Shown here: piece by piece, positions 6,519 to 12,024 of the stretch
Layout: each line of letters opens with the position of its first letter
How positions within the stretch are numbered: position 1 is the first letter of the stretch
Source: Tidjanibacter sp.
GTDB taxonomy: Bacteria > Bacteroidota > Bacteroidia > Bacteroidales > Rikenellaceae
Length of the DNA: 12,024 nucleotides
NCBI GenBank assembly: GCA_017630115.1
Contig: JAGBVY010000080.1
Coordinates: 1-12,024 of the forward strand
Reading direction: 5' to 3'
Notes under the pieces: generated by a model
Told to the model about the DNA's origin: nothing
The model's input: only the letters and a program-made list of their open reading frames with translations
Database searches by the model: none
Program-made: the position numbers and the translations under genes

Positions 6519-6550
6519 CAAATTTAACAACGCTGTTAAATAAAAACAAA
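6519..6550 (-). promoter_or_regulatory. Promoter of the protease operon with an overlapping palindrome
   Basis: On the minus strand, TTTG (6550-6547), a 20-base spacer and TAAATTTG (6526-6519) are a full match to the Bacteroides primary promoter pattern TTTG / TAnnTTTG. Overlapping the spacer and -7 box is the inverted repeat TTTAACA-N4-TGTTAAA (6523-6540), well placed for a repressor dimer to block RNA polymerase. The predicted transcript start near 6513 leaves a leader of about 150 bases. Confidence 0.68.
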
Positions 6551-6581
6551 TTTTTTGCCGTTATTTTTGACTCATCGCGAG

Positions 6582-6676
6582 TTTGTAACTACTTGATAAT
6601 CAGATACCATTTTCAACTATTCTTTCCCACTACACTCATCGTTGGGTTATGTTGCTGATTATCAAGCAGTTGCAAA
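6582..6676. repeat. 22-base inverted repeat with a 51-base centre
   Basis: The left arm (6582-6603, ending CTTGATAATCAG) and right arm (6655-6676, beginning CTGATTATCAAG) are reverse complements with 2 mismatches in 22. The 51 bases between show no gene. The size suits a small hairpin RNA, a miniature insertion element, or recombinase sites; no promoter-like -33/-7 pair was seen in the centre. It lies upstream of the protease promoter. Confidence 0.7.
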
Positions 6677-6740
6677 TAGGCCGTATTGGGGTGGTTTGAG
6701 GGGGTGTCAGTTTTGGGTAATTTTGGGGGCTGTAAAAAGA

Positions 6741-6848
6741 GCAAAAAAAGTGGATTGAAGAGGCTATTGGCAACCCCCAAAATAGGGGTTAATGAGTTGA
6801 TTGTGTGCGCAGTAGCCTCTTAGCCCCAAAAAGCAAAAAAGTGGATTG
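6741..6848. repeat. Direct repeat pair enclosing an inverted repeat
   Basis: GCAAAAAAAGTGGATTG (6741-6757) recurs as GCAAAAAAGTGGATTG (6833-6848), one A shorter. Directly after the first copy is AAGAGGCTA (6758-6766), whose reverse complement TAGCCTCTT is at 6813-6821. Inside is AACCCC/GGGGTT (6772-6777, 6785-6790). The layout recalls a tiny inserted element, but 11 bases separate its right end from the second direct repeat. Confidence 0.45.
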
Positions 6849-6897
6849 CCTCCACCCCCAAACGTACCTTGTTTTTTGGCAAAAAGGCCCAATAGAC

Positions 6898-6925
6898 AAA
6901 AAAAATAGGGCTTTGAAAAAGCCCT
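6898..6925 (-). terminator. Rho-independent terminator of the radC transcript
   Basis: On the minus strand AGGGCTTT-TTC-AAAGCCCT forms an 8-base-pair stem with a 3-base loop, followed by A and eight T (6905-6898). It lies about 100 bases past the radC stop and is the first strong terminator downstream of fabF-rnc-radC. Confidence 0.85.
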
Positions 6926-7022
6926 TAACACAATGTTGAAATTTGGAGGGCAAGCCCTCATTTGTTAGTGGAGTTCTACCCAAAGAATTGCCGTATTGTT
7001 GCGCTAAATCGTGCCACTCACG

Positions 7023-7688
7023 TTAAATCTTACCCGACGAGCGGAAACTATACGACCCTCCCCCGCGCGCAATGATAATGTGGTCCAATAGCCTCACATC
7101 GAAGAGCGCTGCCGCCTCCTGCAATCGAGCGGTGAAAGCCTCGTCCTCGCCACTTGGCTCGGCGGCACCCGAGGGGTGGTTGTGAACAACAATGATGGCT
7201 GTGGCAACGAGGTTCAGAGCGTGGCGCAAAATCAGCTTGCAGTCGGCAATGAGCGACGTTGTACCACCAACCGATATGCGACGCCTATCGAGCACCCTAT
7301 TGGAGCTGGCCAAATAGAGCACCCACAGCTCCTCGTGGTCGAGAGAGGCGATTATGGGCGCCATAAGCGAGGTCACATCGTTGCGGTCACGCACATAGGT
7401 GGCCTCCTCGCCCTCGGCCACAAGCACCCTGCGACCAATCTCCAAGGCTGCCGCCACCCTCATAGCTCGCTCCATACCTATGCCCTCGCTGCGACGCAAC
7501 TCCGCCAGTGTCATCTGCGACAGTCCCACAAGCGACCCCGCCCCTTCGAGTAGAGCCTCGGCAGTCTGTATGCTCTCCTCACCCTTCTTGGGGGCAAGCA
7601 CAAGGCTCAACAGCTCGGCATCGCTGAGGTTTTCTACTCCTCGCGCCACCAAGCGGTCATAGACCTCTTTGTCGGTAGTCAGTTTCAC
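7023..7688 (-). CDS. radC: RadC family JAB/MPN-domain protein
   Basis: A 221-residue RadC (UPF0758) protein. Residues about 15-90 form the helix-hairpin-helix-like N-terminal part (ENLSDAELLSLVLAP). Residues 100-221 are the JAB1/MPN metalloprotease-like domain with the zinc motif H169-N-H171-PSG followed by D182 and a likely catalytic Glu at 119 or 120. Despite the old name, a DNA-repair role is not established for RadC and its biochemical activity is unknown. The start is GTG at 7688; TAA lies in frame 15 bases upstream, so no longer start is possible. The N-terminus is slightly shorter than in many homologs, which carry a DRPREKL-like segment. It follows rnc by 58 bases on the same strand and is probably the last gene of that transcript. 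Confidence 0.95.
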   Translation of the reverse strand: MKLTTDKEVYDRLVARGVENLSDAELLSLVLAPKKGEESIQTAEALLEGAGSLVGLSQMTLAELRRSEGIGMERAMRVAAALEIGRRVLVAEGEEATYVRDRNDVTSLMAPIIASLDHEELWVLYLASSNRVLDRRRISVGGTTSLIADCKLILRHALNLVATAIIVVHNHPSGAAEPSGEDEAFTARLQEAAALFDVRLLDHIIIARGGGSYSFRSSGKI

Positions 7689-7746
7689 GGCTATATGGAT
7701 TTATATGGGTTAGTCTTTGGCTCGTCGGTCAGCTGCTCGATGACTC

Positions 7747-8526
7747 CTATTGACTCTTGTCGGCCAAGTGGTCGTAGCGGTCCAAGATGAAGTCGCCCAT
7801 CTCGTCACCAAGCAGGCTCAGCGCATTCTGCGAGGCCTCCTGTTCGGCATCCTTCTTGGTGGAGCCACGTCCGCATCCGAGTGCCATATCGTCTATATAG
7901 GCACGCGAGATAAACAGTGGCATAGGGCCCTCGTGCTCGCCATCGGCCTCGGTGTGGAAACGGATTGTGCGTTTGCTCCTCTGACACCACTCTATAAGGC
8001 GACTCTTATGGTCGGTCTCTTGGTGGGTCAGGTAGTCCATATCGACAAAACGAGGCAAAAGCTCGTTAATCACAATCCTATTGGCCACATTGTAGCCCTT
8101 GTCGAGGTAGATAGCACCTATAAGAGCCTCGAAGCAGTCGCCAAAGATATGTTTCTGGGCGCTATTGCCCGTAGGGTTGAATACAACCATCTTGTCGAGC
8201 CCCAACTGTTCGGCTAGGCGATTGAGCGACTGGCGGCTGACTATCTTGGCGCGTGTCTTGGTGAGGAATCCCTCCGACTCGTGGGGGTATTCAATAAAGA
8301 GGTAGTCCGAGGTTATGGCCTCCAACACCGCATCGCCCAAAAACTCCAAACGCTCGTTGTTGATGCTCTCGCCACCCTCGACCTTCACCGAAGCCGAACG
8401 ATGGATGAGCGCCAACTTATAAAGCTCAACATTGTCGGGCGTGATACCCAAAATCTTGTAGAAGGCACGATAGTACTCCCTATCTGCCCCCCACGCGCGA
8501 TGCACTAAGCGACTAATTGCTCCCAC
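7747..8526 (-). CDS. rnc: Ribonuclease III
   Basis: A 259-residue double-strand-specific endoribonuclease that processes rRNA precursors and structured mRNAs as a homodimer. The signature NNERLEFLGDAVLEA is at 56-70, with acidic metal ligands E61 and D65. The second acidic pair D130 and E133 is in GDCFEALIGAIYLDKG. The double-stranded-RNA-binding domain covers about 171-240, including GSTKKDAEQEASQNAL. Start is GTG at 8526: a TAA stop lies in frame a few codons upstream, and the N-terminus (REYYRAFYKILGITPDN) lines up with Bacteroidales RNase III. It sits 62 bases after fabF, the usual acpP-fabF-rnc order of the phylum. Confidence 0.98.
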   Translation of the reverse strand: MGAISRLVHRAWGADREYYRAFYKILGITPDNVELYKLALIHRSASVKVEGGESINNERLEFLGDAVLEAITSDYLFIEYPHESEGFLTKTRAKIVSRQSLNRLAEQLGLDKMVVFNPTGNSAQKHIFGDCFEALIGAIYLDKGYNVANRIVINELLPRFVDMDYLTHQETDHKSRLIEWCQRSKRTIRFHTEADGEHEGPMPLFISRAYIDDMALGCGRGSTKKDAEQEASQNALSLLGDEMGDFILDRYDHLADKSQ

Positions 8527-8588
8527 TGGAAATTATCTGTTTTTCTTAACTGTTTCTATACTAATTACTCTCTTTATGACGGCCCACA

Positions 8589-9851
8589 CTACTCGCCCTC
8601 GTGGTACTTCCTCAGGATAACCGTTGAGTTCTGACCACCAAAACCAAATGTGTTGCTCAGTGCATACTCAATATCCCTCTGCTGGGCCACGTCGCGAGTA
8701 AGGTTGAAACGCTCGTCGATGGCGGGGTCGAGCTCCTCGATGTTGATTGTTGGGGGTACAAGACTCTTGGTGATGGCCATAACCACAGCCAGTACCTCAA
8801 TAGCACCCGCAGCACCCAACAAGTGACCAGTCATCGACTTGGTGGAGCTGATGTTCATCTTGTAGGCGTGGTCGCCAAAACACTTTACAATACCCTTCAA
8901 CTCGGCCAAGTCGCCCAGAGGGGTCGAGGTACCGTGGGTGTTGATGTAGTCAACCTTATCGGGGGTAATGCCTGCATCCTCCAACGCCATAGTCATACAG
9001 TGGCAAGCGCCCTCGCCCTCGGGCTCGGGAGCGGTAACGTGGTGGGCGTCGGAGCTAACTCCACAACCCACAATCTCGGCGTAGATGTGTGCGCCACGAG
9101 CCAGAGCGTGCTCCAACTCCTCAATAACAAGCGCACCTCCACCCTCGCCCATAACAAAACCGTCGCGGTTTTTATCATAAGGACGCGAAGCTCTCTTAGG
9201 GTCGTCGTTGCGGGTCGAGAGGGCCATCATCGAATTGAAGCTGCCAATGCCCACTACCGACACAGCACCCTCCGAGCCACCCGTAACCATCACATCGGCC
9301 CTACCCAGACGAATCTGATCGACAGCCGACACAATAGAGTGGGTGCTCGACGAGCAAGCCGAAACGGTGCTAAAACCCGGACCGCGATAGCCATATTTGA
9401 GCGAAATGTGACCTGCGGCCATATTGGGCAACATCTTCAATATGAGGAAGGGGCTAAATCGTGGAGTCTGACTCTCGCTCGTGCAGAAGGCTGCAACCTC
9501 ATCATACATTGCATTGATACCGCCAATACCTGCACCCCAAATTACACCAACCCTCTTTTTATCCAACTCACACTCCTCCAAACGAGCATCCTTAATGGCC
9601 TCATCGGCGGAGATTAGGGCGTACTGAGTAAATGCGTCAAGCTTACGCGCCTCCTTACGCTCAAAGTAATCCTCGCTGCGGTAGTCCTTAATCTCGGCAG
9701 CAAACTTGGTCTTTGTGTTGGAGCTATCGAAGCTCTTTACGGTATCCACTCCGCTCACACCTGTGGCCAGCGCCTCCCAATACTCGGCCACATTGTGACC
9801 CAAAGGATTGATTGTTCCAATACCCGTAATTACCACTCTTCTACGTTCCAT
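8589..9851 (-). CDS. fabF: Beta-ketoacyl-[acyl-carrier-protein] synthase II
   Basis: A 420-residue condensing enzyme that extends acyl-ACP by two carbons from malonyl-ACP in type II fatty acid synthesis. The Cys-His-His active site is complete: C166 (VSACSSSTHS), H306 (NTHGTSTPLGD) and H343 (SSTKSMTGHLLGAAG), with the conserved Lys338. Spacing matches E. coli FabF, shifted by three residues. The N-terminus RRVVITGIGTINPLG and C-terminus FGFGGQNSTVI are typical. ATG at 9849-9851, stop TAG. It follows acpP by 141 bases across a terminator, so its expression is likely set by readthrough from acpP and perhaps a weak promoter of its own, which was not clearly found. Confidence 0.99.
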   Translation of the reverse strand: MERRRVVITGIGTINPLGHNVAEYWEALATGVSGVDTVKSFDSSNTKTKFAAEIKDYRSEDYFERKEARKLDAFTQYALISADEAIKDARLEECELDKKRVGVIWGAGIGGINAMYDEVAAFCTSESQTPRFSPFLILKMLPNMAAGHISLKYGYRGPGFSTVSACSSSTHSIVSAVDQIRLGRADVMVTGGSEGAVSVVGIGSFNSMMALSTRNDDPKRASRPYDKNRDGFVMGEGGGALVIEELEHALARGAHIYAEIVGCGVSSDAHHVTAPEPEGEGACHCMTMALEDAGITPDKVDYINTHGTSTPLGDLAELKGIVKCFGDHAYKMNISSTKSMTGHLLGAAGAIEVLAVVMAITKSLVPPTINIEELDPAIDERFNLTRDVAQQRDIEYALSNTFGFGGQNSTVILRKYHEGE

Positions 9852-9920
9852 AACTATTCTGCAATTTTAGTTTTACCTTAGTGTTAGAATAGAATTGCCC
9901 ACACAATTGCCTATACTTTC

Positions 9921-9957
9921 TAAAAGAAAAAGTGAGGTAAAATAGCTTTACCTCACT
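9921..9957 (-). terminator. Terminator between acpP and fabF
   Basis: On the minus strand AGTGAGGTAAA-GCTAT-TTTACCTCACT forms a perfect 11-base-pair stem (9957-9947 with 9941-9931), followed by TTTTCTTTTA. It lies 36 bases after the acpP stop. Within an otherwise conserved gene pair it would lower fabF transcript relative to the abundant carrier protein. Confidence 0.88.
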
Positions 9958-9992
9958 CAATATACTCTGTTGAGTCCGGGAGCGCGATAAAA

Positions 9993-10229
9993 CTATTTTG
10001 CGTGCTCCTCAACATACTTGATGGCGTCGCCAACGGTCGAGATTTTCTCTGCTGCCTCATCGGGAATCTCCAAACCAAACTCCTCCTCAAAGGCCATAAT
10101 AAGTTCTACTGTATCAAGCGAATCTGCACCCAAGTCGTTAGCAAAGCTTGCCTCGGGGGTGATATTCTTAACATCCTGATTAAGTCTGTCCTTGATAATC
10201 TCAACTACTTTCTGAGCAATTTCCGACAT
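9993..10229 (-). CDS. acpP: Acyl carrier protein
   Basis: A 78-residue acidic carrier of growing acyl chains in fatty acid synthesis. The 4'-phosphopantetheine attachment site is Ser37 in [20 protein letters not shown]. The length and helix pattern are those of the family. ATG at 10227-10229, stop TAG. It is first in the acpP-fabF-rnc-radC run, with its own promoter and its own terminator. Confidence 0.99.
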   Translation of the reverse strand: MSEIAQKVVEIIKDRLNQDVKNITPEASFANDLGADSLDTVELIMAFEEEFGLEIPDEAAEKISTVGDAIKYVEEHAK

Positions 10230-10273
10230 AATTTATAAGTTTAAGTTTAACATATTGTGTGGCAATTTCACTC

Positions 10274-10305
10274 TTCGCCCGAAAGCGAAAATCGTTACAA
10301 ATATA
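10274..10305 (-). promoter_or_regulatory. Probable acpP promoter (-7 box) and short leader hairpin
   Basis: TATATTTG on the minus strand (10305-10298) matches the -7 consensus TAnnTTTG completely. No TTTG stands about 20 bases further up, so the -33 element is weak. Transcription would start near 10292, leaving about 63 bases of leader. A small hairpin (TTCGC 10274-10278 with GCGAA 10285-10289) lies in that leader. Confidence 0.5.
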
Positions 10306-10551
10306 ATACTTTTTCCCGAAACACACGCTTTTTGGCAACTTTTTTGCACCCTGTCAGTCGGGGTATAAGCCTATTAAATTGATTTGGTGGCACTTAGCAT
10401 TGTGGCCAAACAACCATTTTTCACCCCTTCCACAACCACTCTGTGCATCCCATTTACGCTTTTTCGCAAAAAACAGACCACAAATTTGTCCATCACACCA
10501 AATTTCACTACCTTCACACTCAGAAATATCAACCTAAAAACACAATAATCT
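10306..10551. other. Divergent intergenic region between acpP and pepE
   Basis: The 322 bases from 10230 to 10551 contain no credible gene. They hold the acpP -7 box on the left and the pepE promoter on the right. The middle (about 10320-10480) has runs of T and C but no inverted repeat that I could support. Confidence 0.55.
10485..10516 (+). promoter_or_regulatory. Bacteroidota-type promoter for pepE
   Basis: TTTG (10485-10488), a 20-base spacer and TACCTTCA (10509-10516) resemble TTTG / TAnnTTTG with two mismatches in the -7 box. The predicted start near 10522 leaves a leader of about 30 bases before the ATG at 10552. Confidence 0.45.
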
Positions 10552-11259
10552 ATGAAACTCTTACTCATAAGCAACTCCACCAATGCAGGTGAGGAGTATC
10601 TGAGGTATCCACTCGAACAAATCAAAGAACATCTTGCAGGTGTAAAAGAGGTGGCCTTCGTTCCCTACGCAGGCGTGACCTTCTCCTACGACGAGTACGA
10701 AGCCAAAGTGCAGGCCCGATTGAGCGAAATTGGCATCCGTGTGCGCTCCGTACACCACGCCGCATCGCCCGCCGAAGCTATCGAGGCTGCCGAGGCCATT
10801 GTTGTCGGCGGTGGCAACACCTTCCACCTCGTGAAGAATATGCACGAGCACGGACTTATGGAGGCTATCCTCCGCAAGCTCAATGCCGGCACACCCTATG
10901 TTGGTTGGAGTGCAGGTAGCAATGTGGCTTGCCCCACCCTCTGCACCACCAACGATATGCCCATCGTGCAACCCGCATCGTTTAGCGCTATTGGCGCCAT
11001 CCCCTTCCAAATCAACCCCCACTACCTCGACGCCAACCCCGAGGGTCACGCTGGCGAAACCCGCGAGCAGCGCATCGCCGAGTATGTTGTGGCCAACCCA
11101 ACAATGTGGGTTGTGGGCCTGAGAGAGGGATGTATGCTCCGCTATGTCGATGGCCAACTCTCGCTCATCGGTCCCCGACCTATGCGCATCTTCCGCTATG
11201 GCATTGAGCCCTACGAGGTTAAGGCTGGCGACAACCTCGACTTCTTGTTGGGCAAGTAG
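10552..11259 (+). CDS. pepE: Dipeptidase E (aspartyl dipeptidase, peptidase family S51)
   Basis: A 235-residue cytoplasmic serine peptidase that splits dipeptides with N-terminal aspartate, used in peptide turnover. The nucleophile Ser120 is in VGWSAGSNVA. The triad is completed by Asp135 (TTNDMP) and His157 (INPHYLD). These three positions coincide with the numbering reported for E. coli/Salmonella PepE. The glycine-rich loop VVGGGNTFHLV (84-94) is also conserved. Length agrees with the family (about 229). ATG at 10552, TAG at 11257-11259. It is followed after 33 bases by yraN on the same strand, probably in one transcript. Confidence 0.97.
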   Translation: MKLLLISNSTNAGEEYLRYPLEQIKEHLAGVKEVAFVPYAGVTFSYDEYEAKVQARLSEIGIRVRSVHHAASPAEAIEAAEAIVVGGGNTFHLVKNMHEHGLMEAILRKLNAGTPYVGWSAGSNVACPTLCTTNDMPIVQPASFSAIGAIPFQINPHYLDANPEGHAGETREQRIAEYVVANPTMWVVGLREGCMLRYVDGQLSLIGPRPMRIFRYGIEPYEVKAGDNLDFLLGK

Positions 11260-11292
11260 TCCTGCATAACTCCACACTCTATCCCACCCCTT

Positions 11293-11661
11293 ATGGCCGA
11301 CACGCTACGCATAGGCGCCGAAGGCGAAAAAGCAGCTTTGGAGTGGTTGCGCCAAAATGGCTACCTTATAGCCGAGCGCAACTGGCGTAGTGCGCCCCAC
11401 GAGTTGGACATTGTGGCCACCACAAGCGACGGCCACTACCATTTTGTGGAGGTCAAAACACGCCACGCAGGGGGACTTACGACGCCTCGCGATGCGATGA
11501 CTCGCAAGAAGATTGGCAGCCTCGTTAAGGCCGCCAACCACTATATCGCATCCAACAGCATCACGGCTGAGTGTTGGATAGACTTTATTGGTGTCACCGC
11601 CCACGACGACGGCACTATGGATGTGGAGTTCATCCCCGATGTGGCCAACCAACACTGGTAA
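11293..11661 (+). CDS. yraN: YraN family (UPF0102) endonuclease-like protein
   Basis: A 122-residue small protein with a restriction-endonuclease-like PD-(D/E)xK fold. The metal-binding pattern is visible as ELD (37-39), then E53-V-K55 in FVEVKTRHAG. The N-terminal helix GAEGEKAALEWLRQNGY is also typical. Family members are conserved across bacteria but their substrate is not established; links to recombination or Holliday-junction processing are only suggested by the fold. ATG at 11293, TAA at 11659-11661. It is likely co-transcribed with pepE. Confidence 0.93.
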   Translation: MADTLRIGAEGEKAALEWLRQNGYLIAERNWRSAPHELDIVATTSDGHYHFVEVKTRHAGGLTTPRDAMTRKKIGSLVKAANHYIASNSITAECWIDFIGVTAHDDGTMDVEFIPDVANQHW

Positions 11662-11841
11662 AACAACGACGACCGTCAATAGACGACAGACGACCGACTA
11701 CCGACTACTGACAACTGATAACTACCCTAAGGGGCTTTAAGGTGTAATAGGGCTTATACGCCCTATTCCCTAAATTCCCTAACCTCACTAAATCCCCTAA
11801 ACTCTCTATCCCCCAACCAATTTTGAATTTTGAATTTTGAA
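11662..11841. repeat. Degenerate simple-sequence repeats after yraN
   Basis: No gene here. Three degenerate blocks follow each other: GAC/ACT-rich units such as CGACCGACTACCGACTACTGAC (about 11667-11722); CCCTAA-like units in CTATTCCCTAAATTCCCTAA and further copies (about 11761-11810); and a perfect triple TTTTGAA (11821-11841). Such low-complexity spacers are common between Bacteroidales genes. The 2022-2040 AATTGAAAATTG repeat is of similar kind. Confidence 0.65.
11746..11767 (+). terminator. Possible weak terminator hairpin downstream of yraN
   Basis: AATAGGGC (11746-11753) pairs with GCCCTATT (11760-11767) around the loop TTATAC. No T-run follows on the plus strand, so it may only stabilise the 3' end of the pepE-yraN mRNA; the stronger terminator is at 11845. 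Confidence 0.4.
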
Positions 11842-11844
11842 TTG

Positions 11845-11881
11845 AAAAACGCGGGTATCTTTTTTAATACCCGCGTTTTTT
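11845..11881 (+). terminator. Strong bidirectional Rho-independent terminator
   Basis: AAAAACGCGGGTAT (11845-11858) pairs perfectly with ATACCCGCGTTTTT (11867-11880) around an 8-base T-rich loop. The T-run ends the plus-strand stem and the A-run gives a T-run on the minus strand. It should end pepE-yraN transcripts and also any minus-strand transcript arriving from beyond the window. Confidence 0.9.
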
Positions 11882-11900
11882 GTGCCCCTACTTCTGCGCT

Positions 11901-11954
11901 AGGACTGAGAGGACTGGGAGGCGTGGGAGGACTGAGAGGACTGAGAGAACTGAG
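11901..11954. repeat. Tandem array, 9-base unit AGGACTGAG, six copies
   Basis: Six consecutive 9-base units: AGGACTGAG, AGGACTGGG, AGGCGTGGG, AGGACTGAG, AGGACTGAG, AGAACTGAG. Three copies are identical to the consensus. The strand bias is strong (purine-rich plus strand). No reading frame with a start runs through it. Confidence 0.92.
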
Positions 11955-11957
11955 AAC

Positions 11958-12020
11958 AACCCAGTAAACCCAGTGAACGCAGGGAACCCAGTGAACCCAG
12001 TGAACCCAGTAAACCCAGCC
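11958..12020. repeat. Tandem array, 9-base unit AACCCAGTG, seven copies, near window end
   Basis: Seven consecutive 9-base units: AACCCAGTA, AACCCAGTG, AACGCAGGG, AACCCAGTG, AACCCAGTG, AACCCAGTA, AACCCAGCC. It starts 3 bases after the AGGACTGAG array and has the same period but a different unit. It stops matching 4 bases before the window end, so more units could lie beyond. Confidence 0.92.
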
Positions 12021-12024
12021 AATA

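Larger units (their letters stand above)
6677..7022. other. Non-coding stretch between the protease operon and radC
   Basis: No credible gene. It holds several G-runs (6688-6729), a short direct repeat pair with an inverted repeat inside (6741-6848), the radC terminator (6898-6925), and a further small inverted repeat GAGGGC-AA-GCCCTC (6946-6959). Open frames here have no initiation context or family-like sequence and are rich in runs of one base. Confidence 0.6.

Noticed and set aside
6473..6658. 61-codon open frame upstream of the protease operon
   Set aside because: It overlaps the opposing promoter and the inverted repeat, has no family-like sequence and no start context; chance frame in AT-rich DNA.
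6688..6729. G-quadruplex formed by four G-runs
   Set aside because: Loops of 7 to 10 bases and one run of only three G make a stable quadruplex doubtful; noted only as G-rich DNA.
6764..6983. Two overlapping 64-65-codon minus-strand frames
   Set aside because: They run through homopolymers and the radC terminator, and their translations are low in complexity.
8823..9617. 264-codon plus-strand open frame opposite fabF
   Set aside because: It is a shadow of the fully conserved fabF gene on the other strand; its translation resembles no family.
10561..11277. 238-codon minus-strand open frame opposite pepE
   Set aside because: Shadow of pepE, which has an intact catalytic triad and the right length.
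11901..12020. CRISPR array
   Set aside because: Units are 9 bases and directly tandem without spacers, and no cas gene is in the window.
1..12024. tRNA or rRNA genes
   Set aside because: No cloverleaf with a TTCGA-type T-loop and acceptor stem, and no rRNA-like segment, was found in the intergenic regions on either strand by eye.

Overview
The window looks like chromosome from a strictly or facultatively anaerobic member of the Bacteroidota, most likely order Bacteroidales. Four things point there. Several genes have a TTTG -33 box about 20 bases before a TAnnTTTG-like -7 box. Leaders lack Shine-Dalgarno sequences; prfB has a purine/A-rich leader instead. The order acpP-fabF-rnc is present. 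There is a pyruvate:ferredoxin oxidoreductase and a lipoprotein version of a C10 (streptopain-type) protease. Genus cannot be fixed from sequence alone. Core genes sit near 50% GC. Stop usage is unusual: 8 of 13 genes end in TAG.

Left part (1-3369): the 3' end of nifJ (pyruvate:ferredoxin oxidoreductase), which carries an exact in-frame repeat offset by 270 bases. It is followed by a strong terminator and a convergent lipocalin lipoprotein gene. A compact divergent promoter pair drives the lipocalin and a radical SAM protein. A hairpin-rich intergenic stretch then leads into prfB (release factor 2), which is uninterrupted and has no programmed frameshift.

Middle (3391-7022): a minus-strand operon of a secreted C10 cysteine protease lipoprotein followed by two short lipoproteins that resemble each other. 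It is preceded by a very good promoter overlapped by a palindrome, a GC-rich leader hairpin, and further upstream a 22-base inverted repeat. The protease gene is mosaic: the pro-domain half has normal GC, while the catalytic half is strongly AT-rich, with a sharp change near 5700. This operon is the most interesting accessory system here. A 663-base stretch (6360-7022) has no gene but several repeats and the radC terminator.

Right part (7023-12024): a conserved minus-strand housekeeping cluster, acpP > terminator > fabF > rnc > radC, covering fatty acid synthesis, RNA processing and a RadC-family protein. Divergent from it are pepE (dipeptidase E) and yraN (UPF0102 nuclease-like). The window ends in non-coding DNA with simple-sequence repeats, a strong bidirectional terminator, and two abutting 9-base tandem arrays that run to the end.
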